Part shown: one piece after another, positions 1 through 9,062 of the stretch | Numbering within the stretch: position 1 is the first letter of the stretch | Layout: each line of letters starts with the position of its first letter | Source: Mycobacterium spongiae | Lineage (GTDB): Bacteria > Actinomycetota > Actinomycetes > Mycobacteriales > Mycobacteriaceae | NCBI RefSeq assembly: GCF_018278905.1 | Contig: NZ_CP046600.1 | Location: 2,790,001 to 2,854,000 of the forward strand | Direction: 5' to 3' | DNA: 64,000 nucleotides | Notes under the pieces: generated by a model | What the model saw: the letters and a program-made list of their open reading frames with translations, nothing else | Database searches by the model: none | What the model was told of the DNA's origin: nothing | Program-made: the position numbers and the translations under genes

Positions 1-814
1 CTCGACCAACCCGACCCTCCCGCATACGGTGAACACCCTCGACGAGCACCTGGACATGTTGATGGTCTGTCACCACCTCAACCCGCGGATACCGGAGGAC
101 TTGGCGTTCGCCGAAAGCCGGATCCGCCCGTCGACCATGGCGGCCGAGGACCTCCTGCACGACATGGGCGCGATCTCGATGATCGGCAGCGACTCGCAGG
201 CCATGGGCCGCGTCGGCGAGGTAGTGCTGCGCACCTGGCAGACCGCGCACGTGATGAAAGCGCTCCGCGGGTCGCTGGCGGGCGACGGCGCGGCCGACAA
301 CAACAGGGTGCGCCGCTACATCGCGAAATACACCATCTGCCCGGCGGTGGCACATGGCCTGGACGGTGAGGTCGGGTCGGTGGAAGTAGGCAAGCTTGCT
401 GACCTGGTGCTGTGGGAGCCCGCGTTTTTCGGCGTCCGCCCGCACGCCGTTCTCAAGGGCGGGGTGATCGCTTGGGGGGCGATGGGTGACGCCAACGCGT
501 CGATACCGACGCCTCAGCCGGTGCTGCCGAGACCGATGTTCGGCGCAGCTCCCACCGCGACCGCTGCTACGTCCGTGCACTTCGTGGCGCCCCAGGCCAT
601 CGATGCCGGCCTGGCAGACCGGATCGCGGTCAACCGGCGGCTGCTTGCGGTCACCGACGTGCGCTCCATCGGCAAGGCCGATCTGCCACTCAACGATGCG
701 GTTCCGCGGATCGAGGTCGAGCCCGACACCTTCACCGTGCGCGTCGAGGGACAGGTGTGGCCAGACCGGCCTGCCGCCGAACTGCCCATGGCGCAGCGAT
801 ATTTCCTGTTCTGA
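1..814 (+). CDS. ureC: Urease subunit alpha, C-terminal part (5' end outside window)
   Basis: Catalytic subunit of the nickel urease that hydrolyses urea to ammonia and carbamate. The reading frame is already open at base 2 and runs to the TGA at 812-814, so only the C-terminal ~270 residues are present. The mobile-flap motif VCHHL, with the family's active-site Cys-His pair, lies at the start of the visible part. The stretch after it ([18 protein letters not shown]) and the C-terminus ending QRYFLF are typical of bacterial UreC. It overlaps ureF by one base (TGATG), so the two are translationally coupled. The nickel ligands and carbamylated lysine lie upstream of the window. Confidence 0.97.
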   Translation, partial: STNPTLPHTVNTLDEHLDMLMVCHHLNPRIPEDLAFAESRIRPSTMAAEDLLHDMGAISMIGSDSQAMGRVGEVVLRTWQTAHVMKALRGSLAGDGAADNNRVRRYIAKYTICPAVAHGLDGEVGSVEVGKLADLVLWEPAFFGVRPHAVLKGGVIAWGAMGDANASIPTPQPVLPRPMFGAAPTATAATSVHFVAPQAIDAGLADRIAVNRRLLAVTDVRSIGKADLPLNDAVPRIEVEPDTFTVRVEGQVWPDRPAAELPMAQRYFLF

Positions 815-1449
815 TGTCGTCCCTCGCGGTGCTTCTCACGCTGGCCGACTCGCGGCTGCCCACCGGTTCCTACGTGCACTCCGGTGGTATGGAGGAAGCC
901 GTCAGCACCGGCTTGGTCACGAACCTCGCCACGGTCGAGGCATTCCTGCGGCGGCGAATCCGCACCCACGGTCTGGTCACGGCCTCGATCGGGGTTGCAG
1001 TGCACCGGGGTGAGCTGACCGTCGAGGACGCCGACCAGGAAACCGACGCGCGAACACCGGCTCCGGCAGCGAGACACGCCTCGCGTCGTCAGGGCCGGGG
1101 GCTGACCCGGCTGGCACGGCTGGTCTGGCCAGGCGCCGGCTGGGACCAACTAGGGGCGCGGCCGCATCTGGCGGTGGCCGCTGGACGCATCGGGGCGATC
1201 AGCGGAATCGACCCCGAGCACAGCGCGTTGCACCTCGTCTACACCACGATGACCGCCTCGGCTACCGCCGCACAGCGGCTGTTGGCGCTGGATCCCGCTG
1301 ACATCGCTGTACTGACTTTCCGGCTAGCCGGGCTCTGCGAAGACATCGCGGCCGAAGCGGCCGCCGGACTGGCAGACTTGTCCGACCCGTTGCTCGACAC
1401 GCTGGCACAATGGCACGCCGAGCGCGAACGTCCCCTATTCGCCTCCTGA
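814..1449 (+). CDS. ureF: Urease accessory protein UreF
   Basis: Accessory protein that, with UreD and UreG, delivers nickel to the urease active site and acts as a checkpoint for UreG GTPase activity. The product is 211 aa, the length I recall for the M. tuberculosis protein, and it begins [18 protein letters not shown]. The motif [18 protein letters not shown] at residues 11-28 is the UreF signature, and a conserved [18 protein letters not shown] block follows in the middle. The ATG at 814 overlaps the ureC stop. An in-frame start upstream at 757 lies inside ureC and is rejected. The next gene, ureG, starts 10 bases downstream, so this is one operon. Confidence 0.95.
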   Translation: MSSLAVLLTLADSRLPTGSYVHSGGMEEAVSTGLVTNLATVEAFLRRRIRTHGLVTASIGVAVHRGELTVEDADQETDARTPAPAARHASRRQGRGLTRLARLVWPGAGWDQLGARPHLAVAAGRIGAISGIDPEHSALHLVYTTMTASATAAQRLLALDPADIAVLTFRLAGLCEDIAAEAAAGLADLSDPLLDTLAQWHAERERPLFAS

Positions 1450-1459
1450 GAGGTATTCC

Positions 1460-2137
1460 GTGACAACACATTCCCACGATCACCCGCACTCGCATACCGA
1501 TCGCCCGCGACGGGTCCGCGCACCAGGCGAGCCGTTGCGCATCGGCGTCGGTGGTCCGGTCGGCTCCGGCAAAACCGCGCTGGTCGCAGCGCTGTGCCGG
1601 CAATTGCGCGACGACCTGTCTGTGGCGGTGCTGACCAACGATATCTACACCACCGAAGACGCCGACTTCTTGCGCAAGCATGCGGTTCTACCTGATGACC
1701 GCATCGCGGCCGTGCAGACGGGCGGGTGCCCGCACACCGCGATCCGCGACGACATCACTGCGAACTTGGATGCGATAGATGACCTGATCGCGGCGCACGA
1801 CGGGCTGAAGCTGATATTGGTCGAATCCGGTGGGGACAACCTGACCGCCACTTTTTCGCTGGGCTTGGTGGACGCACAAGTCTTCGTCATCGACGTCGCC
1901 GGCGGCGACAAGGTGCCGCGCAAGGGTGGGCCCGGCGTGACCTACTCGGACTTGTTGGTTGTCAACAAGACGGATCTGGCGCCGCTGGTGGGGGCCGATC
2001 TTCAGGTAATGGCACGTGACGCGGCCTTGGTGCGCGACGGGCGTCCGACGGTGTTGCAATCGCTGACCGAGGACCCCGCCGCCACTGAGGTGCTGGGATG
2101 GGTTCGTAGCCAACTGGCCGAAGCAGATGCTGTCTGA
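1460..2137 (+). CDS. ureG: Urease accessory GTPase UreG
   Basis: SIMIBI-class GTPase that powers nickel insertion into urease. The 225-aa product starts at GTG 1460, preceded by GAGAGG. It has a histidine-rich N-terminus ([12 protein letters not shown]), usual for metal-handling UreG proteins. The P-loop GGPVGSGKT is at about residues 31-39, the conserved CPH motif ([11 protein letters not shown]) that binds nickel is in the middle, and the guanine-specificity motif NKTD is at about residue 171. The 3' end overlaps ureD by 11 bases, consistent with coupled translation of the accessory genes. Confidence 0.96.
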   Translation: MTTHSHDHPHSHTDRPRRVRAPGEPLRIGVGGPVGSGKTALVAALCRQLRDDLSVAVLTNDIYTTEDADFLRKHAVLPDDRIAAVQTGGCPHTAIRDDITANLDAIDDLIAAHDGLKLILVESGGDNLTATFSLGLVDAQVFVIDVAGGDKVPRKGGPGVTYSDLLVVNKTDLAPLVGADLQVMARDAALVRDGRPTVLQSLTEDPAATEVLGWVRSQLAEADAV

Positions 2138-2789
2138 GGTACTGCTAGTGGCCGCACCCAGCCGGCTGCCGCGCATCGACTGCCGCGGCGGCATCCAGGC
2201 ACGGTGCACCGCACCCGATACCGTCCATCTCGTGTCTGCGGCCGCCACCCCGCTCGGCGGCGACACTATCGAGATCCGGGTGGTCGTTGAACGCGGGGCT
2301 CGCCTGCGGCTGCGCAGCGCGGCCGCCACCCTGGCCCTGCCAGGCGCTCGCACCCCGACGTCGGATACGAGTTGGCAGGTTGACGTGGCCGGGGCGCTGG
2401 ACGTAGATCTGCAGCCCACCGTCGTCGCCGGCGCCGCCCGGCACCTGTCGACCGTGGCCATGAACGTGCACGCCGAGGGCAGGGTCCGTTTCTGCGAGCG
2501 GGTGCAAATCGGTCGATCCGGCGAACGTGCGGGATTCTGGTCCGGAACGCTGCACGTCGACCAGCGGGAACGCCCCTTGCTGCGCCATCGCGTCGAGCTG
2601 GGTGCCGGATCCCTGGCGGACGACGACCTCGGAGCGCCGCGGGCAACTGTCAGCGAATTACGCTATCCAACAACCGCTTTCGCGATCGACAGCAGCTTCG
2701 CGATCGACAGCAGCCAACGGCCGACGGTGCTGGCGTTGGCCGGTGGGGGAGCGCTGCGCACGTGGCAGGGCGAGCGGCTGACCGGCTAA
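2127..2789 (+). CDS. ureD: Urease accessory protein UreD
   Basis: Scaffold protein that binds apo-urease and recruits UreF and UreG for nickel insertion. The product is 220 aa and the ATG lies inside the end of ureG. The beta-rich UreD pattern is visible: [20 protein letters not shown], then [19 protein letters not shown]. An exact 18-bp direct duplication at 2679-2714 repeats residues FAIDSS (185-190 and 191-196) near the C-terminus. This partly explains why the protein is longer than the roughly 208 aa I recall for M. tuberculosis. The 3' end overlaps the convergent ndh gene by 4 bases. Confidence 0.92.
   Translation: MLSEVLLVAAPSRLPRIDCRGGIQARCTAPDTVHLVSAAATPLGGDTIEIRVVVERGARLRLRSAAATLALPGARTPTSDTSWQVDVAGALDVDLQPTVVAGAARHLSTVAMNVHAEGRVRFCERVQIGRSGERAGFWSGTLHVDQRERPLLRHRVELGAGSLADDDLGAPRATVSELRYPTTAFAIDSSFAIDSSQRPTVLALAGGGALRTWQGERLTG
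2679..2714 (+). repeat. 18-bp perfect tandem duplication inside ureD
   Basis: Two identical, adjacent copies of an 18-base unit (2679-2696 and 2697-2714) lie in codon register. They encode FAIDSS twice. This looks like a recent slipped-strand duplication that keeps the frame. Confidence 0.9.
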
Positions 2790-4171
2790 CTCGCTCTCTT
2801 GCCGGCCGGACGGTGCGCCTCGGCCGCCAGTACCTCGAGCTGCTCGAGGCGGGTCCGGGCGAAGGCCTGCTGCTCGGTGATGGTCAGCTGCCCACGTCGG
2901 GTGCTGAGGAAGGTCACTGTCCACGACAACAAGGTGCTGAGCTTGGTTTTGAACCCAACCAGATAAACCAGGTGCAACACCAGCCAGGCCAGCCAAGCAA
3001 TGAAGCCGCTGAACTCCAGCGGACCGATCTTGGCTACCGCGGAGAACCGCGACACCGTCGCCATCGAGCCTTTGTCGAAGTACTGGAATGGCTCGCGTGC
3101 CGTCGGATCGGCGCCGGCGAGTTCGGTCTTGATCGTGTTCGCGACGTACTTGGCGCCTTGGATAGCGCCCTGCGCCACGCCCGGCACGCCCTCGACGGCA
3201 GCCATGTCACCAATCACGAAGACGTTTGGGTGGCCCGGGACCGACAGGTCAGGCAATACCTTGACCCTGCCAGCCCGGTCGAGCTCGACCGACGACTGCT
3301 CAGCAAGGACTGCTCCCAGTGAGCTGGCCGAGACCCCTGCGGACCAGACCTTGCACGCTGATTCGATGCGCCGGATCGTGCCGTCGGACTCCTTGACCGT
3401 GACGCCGTTGCGATCGACATCGGTAACCATCGCGCCAAGCTCGATCTGGACGCCCATCTTCTCCAGCCGCGTCGCGGCCCGCCGGCCCAGCTCTTGACCC
3501 ATGGGCGGCAGCACCGTGGGTGCGGCGTCGAGCAGGATTACTCGCGCTCTCGTGGAATCGATTTTGCGAAAGGCGCCCTTTAACGTGTAGTCGGCCAGTT
3601 CGGCGATCTGTCCGGCCATCTCCACGCCGGTGGGGCCGGCGCCAATCACCGTGAAGGTCAGCAGCTTCGCCCGTCGTTCGGGATCGCCGGATCGCTCCGC
3701 CTGTTCGAAGGCGCTCAGAATCCGCCCACGCAGTTCCAATGCGTCATCGATCGATTTCATGCCCGGCGCAAACTCTGCGAAATGGTCATTGCCGAAGTAC
3801 GACTGGCCGGCGCCGGCGGCAACGATCAGGCTGTCGTAGGGAGTTTCGTAGGTGTGGCCGAGCAAGTCCGACACGACGAATCCACCTGCCAGATCGATAT
3901 GCGTCACGTCGCCGAGCAGCACCTGAACATTGCGCTGTCTGCGCAAGACGACCCGGGTGGTCGGGGCGATGTCGCCTTCCGAGACGATGCCGGTCGCCAC
4001 CTGGTACAACAGCGGCTGAAAAAGGTGATGGGTGGTGCGCGCGATCAGCTTGATGTCGACGTCGGCCCGCTTGAGCTTCTTTGCCGCGTTGAGCCCGCCG
4101 AACCCCGAACCGATAATCACGACCCGGTGCCGGCGCCGCGGCTCAGCTGTGGGTTCTTGCTGGGTGTTCAT
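2786..4171 (-). CDS. ndh: Type II NADH dehydrogenase (NDH-2)
   Basis: Single-subunit, non-proton-pumping NADH:menaquinone oxidoreductase on the inner face of the membrane. The product is 461 aa (about 463 in M. tuberculosis). The FAD-binding Rossmann motif GSGFGG is at residues 21-26 and the NADH-binding motif VIGAGPTGVE at about 175-184. The quinone-site motif AQGAIQGAKYVA follows. A hydrophobic, membrane-associating region rich in Trp and Leu sits at about residues 385-412, then a charged helical tail. The gene is convergent with ureD. Loss of this enzyme's activity is known to raise NADH and give isoniazid and ethionamide resistance in mycobacteria, and katG lies in the same window. Confidence 0.97.
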   Translation of the reverse strand: MNTQQEPTAEPRRRHRVVIIGSGFGGLNAAKKLKRADVDIKLIARTTHHLFQPLLYQVATGIVSEGDIAPTTRVVLRRQRNVQVLLGDVTHIDLAGGFVVSDLLGHTYETPYDSLIVAAGAGQSYFGNDHFAEFAPGMKSIDDALELRGRILSAFEQAERSGDPERRAKLLTFTVIGAGPTGVEMAGQIAELADYTLKGAFRKIDSTRARVILLDAAPTVLPPMGQELGRRAATRLEKMGVQIELGAMVTDVDRNGVTVKESDGTIRRIESACKVWSAGVSASSLGAVLAEQSSVELDRAGRVKVLPDLSVPGHPNVFVIGDMAAVEGVPGVAQGAIQGAKYVANTIKTELAGADPTAREPFQYFDKGSMATVSRFSAVAKIGPLEFSGFIAWLAWLVLHLVYLVGFKTKLSTLLSWTVTFLSTRRGQLTITEQQAFARTRLEQLEVLAAEAHRPAGKRAS

Positions 4172-4324
4172 GTGTAGTTGTTCCTGACAGAGTCCGTGTG
4201 ACGGGCGAGCGTAGTTAGCTGCGACCCATTTTCAGAGTAGTCAACCCGACGTCGGTAATCCCAGCCGCGAGCCTGTGTCATCAGCCACACCGTCGGATCC
4301 ACGCAGCTCCGCGGGCGCACTCGG

Positions 4325-5248
4325 CTACAGAGCGAGTAGCGGCCGTAGCGCCTCGGCCGCGGTCGTGATGATTCCGGGGGTGTAGCCGTGGGCGGCCAGG
4401 TTGATGATCAACCCGTCAATGCCGGCGTCGAGCACTTTGGCCTGGACTTGCTCGGCGATCTGCGCCGGGCTGCCGACCACGGCGCGCGTGCTCACGTCCG
4501 GCGGAAGTTGATCCAGGGCGAGGTCCTCGTTGACGATCACGGTCAGCATGAGACTGGTCTCCAGTGTCGAGGGGTCTCGGCCGGCTTCTTCGCACCGAGC
4601 GGCGACCGCGTCCATTTTGCGCGGTAGTTCGTCGAGCCCGGCGATCACGTTGAGGTGGTCGGCGCAGCGAGCGGCGATCGCGAAGGTCTTCTTTTCGCCG
4701 CCGCCGCCGATCATGATCGGGACGCGGTCGCGGTAGCGGGGCTCGGCCATCGCGGATTCGGTCGTGTACCAGCTGCCGGAGAAGGTTGGCCGTTCACCTT
4801 TGATCATGGGTTCGAGGATTTGGAGGGCTTCCTCGAGCCGCTTGAACCGTTCGGTGAAAGTGCCGAACTCGAAGCCGAGCTGGCGGTGTTCGAGCTCGAA
4901 CCATCCGGCACCGATGCCGAGGATCGCCCTGCCGGCGCTGACGACATCCAGCGTGGTGATGATTTTTGCCAGCAAGGTCGGGTTGCGATAGGTGTTGCCG
5001 GTGACCAACGTGCCCAATTGCACACGTTCGGTGGCGGTCGCCAACGCACCCAGGGCCGTGTAGGCCTCCAGCATCGGCTGGTCGGGCGTTCCTAGCGCGG
5101 GCAGTTGATAGAAGTGGTCCATCACGAAGACCGAGTCGTAACCAGCTGCCTCGGCCTCGCGTGCCTGAGCGATGACCGACGGGAAAAGTTCCGCCACGCC
5201 AGTTCCGTAGGAGAAATTGGGAATCTGCAGACCAAACCGAATAGCCAC
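4325..5248 (-). CDS. LLM-class F420-dependent oxidoreductase (Rv1855c-like)
   Basis: Luciferase-like TIM-barrel oxidoreductase, probably using cofactor F420. The substrate is unknown. The protein has 307 residues, the same as Rv1855c as I remember it. Family features are the N-terminal IRFGLQIPNF strand, EAEAAGYDSVFVMDHFYQ at about residues 32-49, GTLVTGNTYRNPTLLAKI at about 79-96 and the GIGAGWFELEH motif at about 115-125. There is a long minus-strand gap to ndh and a 40-bp gap to the SDR upstream, so it may be cotranscribed with that SDR. Confidence 0.9.
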   Translation of the reverse strand: MAIRFGLQIPNFSYGTGVAELFPSVIAQAREAEAAGYDSVFVMDHFYQLPALGTPDQPMLEAYTALGALATATERVQLGTLVTGNTYRNPTLLAKIITTLDVVSAGRAILGIGAGWFELEHRQLGFEFGTFTERFKRLEEALQILEPMIKGERPTFSGSWYTTESAMAEPRYRDRVPIMIGGGGEKKTFAIAARCADHLNVIAGLDELPRKMDAVAARCEEAGRDPSTLETSLMLTVIVNEDLALDQLPPDVSTRAVVGSPAQIAEQVQAKVLDAGIDGLIINLAAHGYTPGIITTAAEALRPLLAL

Positions 5249-5288
5249 GGCCTCTACCGTAGCCGGCTGCGGGGAAAGCGAAAGGGGC

Positions 5289-5966
5289 TCAGCCGAAGTG
5301 AGCTAAGGCGCCGTGACTGACGTGCAGCGTCTGGCCGGTGATGTGCCGGGCCGCGGCGGTGGTGAGGAACAACGCCAGCCGCGCGATCTCCGCCGCGACG
5401 GGTGCCGGTGTGCGGGAGAGCCCTTCGTAACCGGCCTGCACGCTGCGCCCGCAGGCGACGGCATTGATGGTGATTCCACGCGTTCCGAAAACGTCCGCCT
5501 GTCCCGCGATCCAATTCGAGAGGGCGGCCTTGATCGCCGCGTCAGCGCTACCGGCGGGCGGGTTTTCGGCCACCACGCCGATGATGGAACCACCGGAGCG
5601 CAGATGGTCACCCACCGATTGCACGATCAACACAGCCGAGAGCACCGTGGCATCGAGCGTGTTGCGCCATGCGTTGGACGTGTCCGACACCGAGTAGGTG
5701 CGTGGGTCCCCGGCGTCCCACGTCGGTGCCGGCACATTGACAATGGTGTCCAAGTGATGGGGAAACAGCCCGCGAGCTTCCTTGAGGCTGGTGGGGTCGG
5801 TGGTGTCGCACACAATGGCATCTACGTCGAGTTCCTTGGCGACGACTTCGAGGTCGCCGCGGCGCGCGCCCACCAGGGTCACGCTGTGCCCGTCGTCGCG
5901 AAAGCCTTCGGCTACTGTGCGCCCCAGCTCGGTGTCCCCGCCGGTGACCAGCACCTCCACTGCCAT
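5289..5966 (-). CDS. SDR-family oxidoreductase with degenerate active site (Rv1856c-like)
   Basis: Short-chain dehydrogenase/reductase fold of 225 aa. The start at 5966 is chosen because AGGAGG lies just upstream of the ATG. An upstream in-frame extension to 6044 has no such site. The N-terminus VLVTGGDTELGRTVAEGF gives the nucleotide-binding glycine motif, and TGQTLHVSHGALAHFG closes the domain. The expected catalytic YxxxK is missing: the matching stretch reads SADAAIKAAL, with no tyrosine four residues before the lysine. It may therefore bind a dinucleotide without classical SDR chemistry. The function is unknown. Confidence 0.85.
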   Translation of the reverse strand: MAVEVLVTGGDTELGRTVAEGFRDDGHSVTLVGARRGDLEVVAKELDVDAIVCDTTDPTSLKEARGLFPHHLDTIVNVPAPTWDAGDPRTYSVSDTSNAWRNTLDATVLSAVLIVQSVGDHLRSGGSIIGVVAENPPAGSADAAIKAALSNWIAGQADVFGTRGITINAVACGRSVQAGYEGLSRTPAPVAAEIARLALFLTTAAARHITGQTLHVSHGALAHFG

Positions 5967-6279
5967 GACCTCCTCGTGTTCAACGTTGAACCCAGACCCT
6001 GGCAGTTCACCAGTGCTTATGCTTCCGCTCGGCGCGTCAAACACCGCTACGATGGTCGCACACCATAGGACCGTTGCCTGGGATCTCCGCGTGTTATGGC
6101 ATTAGTCGCCGTAGATGTTACTGGACAGTAGCTATCTGGCGAAACTCTGGGCCGGCACGACACAACGATGATTTGCATAACATTTTCGCTGTGGCTCTGC
6201 GCCAGGTCGTCACCGATGCGGCGGATAGGCCTCGATGGAGCGGGGCAACGACGTGATCGGCGACCGGTACGTTTGACGA
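5967..6279. other. Divergent intergenic region between Rv1856c-like SDR and modA
   Basis: About 313 bases separating two divergent genes, so it must hold both promoters. I found no convincing ORF, hairpin or recognisable ModE-type palindrome. It is somewhat richer in A and T than its surroundings in the part near modA. Confidence 0.6.
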
Positions 6280-7059
6280 ATGCGTCGCGTCGGGGTGCTG
6301 GCCGTTCTTGTCTCGACGCTCGCGGTCGCGGGACTGGTGGCCTGCGCGTCGAATCCGCTATCACCGTCGGGTACGGTGCGCGGAGCCCGGCCGATCGTCG
6401 TTTTCGCGGCGGCCTCGCTGCAGCGGCCGTTCACCGAAATCAGTGAGCAGTTCCACCGGAATAACCCCGGAGTCGATGTCGACTTCGATTTCGCGGGTTC
6501 GTCCGAATTGGCGACCCGACTGACCCAAGGGGCGAGCGCTGACATTTTCGCGTCCGCGGACGTCGCGCAAATGGATGCGGTCGCCCGCGCTGGGTTGCTC
6601 GCGGGAAATCCTACGAACTTCGCTGCCAACACGCTGGTCATCGTCACCGGCGCGGGAAACCCGAAGAAGATTCGATCTTTCCCGGATCTGACTCGGCCCG
6701 GGGTCGACGTCGTGGTGTGTCAGCAGCCGGTGCCCTGCGGATCAGCGACACGGCGGCTCGAAGACACCACGGGCATTCATCTCGACCCGGTCAGTGAGGA
6801 GCTGAGCGTGACCGATGTCCTCAACAAGGTCACCACCGGACAAGCCGATGCCGGAATCGTCTACATCACCGATGCGCTCAGCGCCGGGAACACCGTGGCA
6901 ACAGTCACGTTCCCCGCCAGCGAGGGCGTGGTCAATGTGTATCCCATCGCAGTCCTGAAGGAGGCGTCGGAACCGACATTGGCGCAGAAATTCGTGGCCG
7001 CCGTTACGGCTGAATCAGGTCAGCAGATCCTGGATCAGTCGGGCTTCGCCAGGCCCTGA
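6280..7059 (+). CDS. modA: Molybdate ABC transporter substrate-binding lipoprotein
   Basis: Periplasm-side binding protein that captures molybdate or tungstate for ModBC, feeding molybdenum-cofactor enzymes. The protein has 259 residues. The N-terminus is a lipoprotein signal with basic MRR, a hydrophobic stretch and the lipobox LVAC, with the modified Cys at residue 22. The mature part begins with the typical VVFAAASLQRPFTEI, followed by FAGSSELATRL and GASADIFASAD, which contribute oxyanion ligands in the ModA family. It ends ten bases before modB, so modABC form one operon. Confidence 0.95.
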   Translation: MRRVGVLAVLVSTLAVAGLVACASNPLSPSGTVRGARPIVVFAAASLQRPFTEISEQFHRNNPGVDVDFDFAGSSELATRLTQGASADIFASADVAQMDAVARAGLLAGNPTNFAANTLVIVTGAGNPKKIRSFPDLTRPGVDVVVCQQPVPCGSATRRLEDTTGIHLDPVSEELSVTDVLNKVTTGQADAGIVYITDALSAGNTVATVTFPASEGVVNVYPIAVLKEASEPTLAQKFVAAVTAESGQQILDQSGFARP

Positions 7060-7068
7060 CAGCCGCCC

Positions 7069-7863
7069 GTGGACCGGCCTACGGATCTGCCGCGCTGGGT
7101 GTACCTGCCCGCGGCCGCCGGGATAGTCTTCGTGGCACTGCCGCTGGCCGCGATCGCGATCAAGGTGGATTGGCCGCGTTTTTGGTTGCTGATCACCAGC
7201 CCGTCTTCCCAAACTGCGCTGCTGCTGAGCCTGCGGACCGCCGGTCTGAGCACACTGCTGTGTGTGCTGTTCGGAGTCCCGATGGCGTTGGTCCTGGCTC
7301 GCAGCCGCGCGCGGCTGGTGCGATTGCTCCGAGGGCTCATCCTGCTGCCGCTGGTGCTGCCGCCGGTGGTCGGTGGCATTGCGCTGCTCTACGCGTTCGG
7401 TCGGTTCGGGTTGATCGGGCGCTATGTGGAGGCCTGGAATATCCGCATCGCGTTCACCACGACCGCCGTAGTGCTGGCACAAACCTTCGTCTCGTTGCCG
7501 TTTCTGGTGATCTCCCTGGAGGGAGCTGCCCGCACCGCGGGAGCCGATTTCGAGATGGTCGCGGCGACGCTGGGGGCGCGGCCCAGCACCGTCTGGTGGC
7601 GCGTCACCCTGCCGCTACTGATTCCAGGCATGGTGTCCGGGACCGTGCTGGCATTCGCCCGCTCACTCGGGGAATTCGGGGCGACATTGACCTTTGCCGG
7701 TTCCCGGCAAGGGGTCACGCGCACACTTCCCTTAGAGATTTACTTGCAGCGGGTCACTGACCCGCAGGCGGCGGTGGCGCTATCGGTCCTGCTTGTCGCG
7801 GTGGCTGCGGTGGTGGTGCTGGGCCTCGGAGCTCGCAGGCTGAGCAGCACCGAGGCGAGGTAG
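7069..7863 (+). CDS. modB: Molybdate ABC transporter permease
   Basis: Inner-membrane channel subunit of the molybdate importer, 264 aa starting at GTG 7069. About six hydrophobic segments can be seen (residues ~9-30, 39-60, 75-105, 125-150, 185-210, 232-252). The cytoplasmic coupling loop contains the permease signature [20 protein letters not shown] at about 161-180, which docks onto ModC. modC begins six bases after its stop, so the two are coupled. Confidence 0.95.
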   Translation: MDRPTDLPRWVYLPAAAGIVFVALPLAAIAIKVDWPRFWLLITSPSSQTALLLSLRTAGLSTLLCVLFGVPMALVLARSRARLVRLLRGLILLPLVLPPVVGGIALLYAFGRFGLIGRYVEAWNIRIAFTTTAVVLAQTFVSLPFLVISLEGAARTAGADFEMVAATLGARPSTVWWRVTLPLLIPGMVSGTVLAFARSLGEFGATLTFAGSRQGVTRTLPLEIYLQRVTDPQAAVALSVLLVAVAAVVVLGLGARRLSSTEAR

Positions 7864-7869
7864 CCAGCC

Positions 7870-9006
7870 ATGAGCGAGCTGCAGCTGCGCGCGGTCGTCG
7901 CAGCACGCCGCCTGGATGTTGAGTTCGTCGTGCCCGCAGGCGAGGTACTTGCGATCCTCGGGCCCAACGGCGCGGGCAAGTCCACCGTTCTTCATGTCAT
8001 CGCGGGGTTGGTCCGCCCCGACACGGGTCTGGTGCGGCTGGGGGATCGGGTGCTGACCGACACCGAAACCGGTGTCAGGGTGGCCGCCCACGACCGGCGA
8101 GTCGGGCTGCTCCTCCAGGAGCCGTTGCTTTTTCCACACTTGAGCGTGGCCGCCAACGTGGCCTTCGGACCTCATTGCCGGCACACGATGTCGCGCATCC
8201 TGCAGCGCTCCCGCCACCGTGAAACGGCGCTGCGCTGGCTACGCGAGGTCGACGCCGAGCAGTGTGCCGATCGCAAGCCGCGTCAGTTGTCAGGTGGCCA
8301 GGCCCAGCGGGTCGCCATCGCCCGAGCTTTGGCGGCGCAACCGGACGTGCTGTTGCTTGATGAGCCGCTCACTGGACTCGACGTCGCCGCGGCCGCGGCA
8401 GTCCGCTCGGTGCTGCAGACGGTCGTGACCCATAGCGGCTGCTCGGTCATCCTGATCACTCACGATCTGTTGGACGTGGTCACCCTCGCCGACCGGGTCG
8501 TGGTGCTCGAGTCCGGACGGATTTCCGAGGTCGGCTCGGTTTCCGAGGTGCTCACCGCTCCGCGCAGTCAATTCGGTGCCCGCGTCGCGGGCGTCAACCT
8601 GGTCAAGGGAACCATCGGCCCAGACGGCTCATTGCGCACCCGGTCCGGCGGGCGATGGTACGGTAGCCCCGCCCAGACACTGGGCGCTGGGCAGGATGCC
8701 GTCGCAGTGTTCCCACCGACAGCGGTGGCCGTGTATGGCGAACCGCCACATGGGAGCCCCCGCAACATGGTCGCGCTGTCGGTGTCGGGACTGGAGACCC
8801 GTGGACCCGCCGTCCTGGTGCGCGGCCACGATCAACAAGAAGGGGCGCCAGGTTTGGCGGCAAGCATCACCGCCGATGCGGCCGCGGAGCTCCGGCTGAC
8901 CCCAGGCGCGCGGGTGTGGTTCGGCGTCAAGGCCCACGAAGTGGCGCTACATCCGGCACGACACCCGGGCGCCGCAGTTGGTCCGGCGACAAGCGCGAAA
9001 CCGTAG
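7870..9006 (+). CDS. modC: Molybdate ABC transporter ATP-binding protein
   Basis: ATPase of the molybdate importer, 378 aa. It has Walker A GPNGAGKST (31-39), a Q-loop in LLLQEP, the signature LSGGQ, Walker B VLLLDEP and the H-loop ITHD. After the nucleotide-binding domain (about 1-230) comes a C-terminal mop/TOBE-like region (about 290-365) ending VWFGVKAHEVALHPA. In this family that region binds molybdate and can inhibit transport when molybdate is plentiful. The final ~15 residues are low-complexity. Confidence 0.95.
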   Translation: MSELQLRAVVAARRLDVEFVVPAGEVLAILGPNGAGKSTVLHVIAGLVRPDTGLVRLGDRVLTDTETGVRVAAHDRRVGLLLQEPLLFPHLSVAANVAFGPHCRHTMSRILQRSRHRETALRWLREVDAEQCADRKPRQLSGGQAQRVAIARALAAQPDVLLLDEPLTGLDVAAAAAVRSVLQTVVTHSGCSVILITHDLLDVVTLADRVVVLESGRISEVGSVSEVLTAPRSQFGARVAGVNLVKGTIGPDGSLRTRSGGRWYGSPAQTLGAGQDAVAVFPPTAVAVYGEPPHGSPRNMVALSVSGLETRGPAVLVRGHDQQEGAPGLAASITADAAAELRLTPGARVWFGVKAHEVALHPARHPGAAVGPATSAKP

Positions 9007-9062
9007 CGCATCATCAGCACGCCATCCTTGCGTCACGGCCGTAACACGGTAGGTTCGTCGCC

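Noticed and set aside
5967..6279. Molybdenum-cofactor riboswitch or ModE operator before modA
   Set aside because: No conserved hairpin set or ModE-type palindrome could be identified by eye in this gap.
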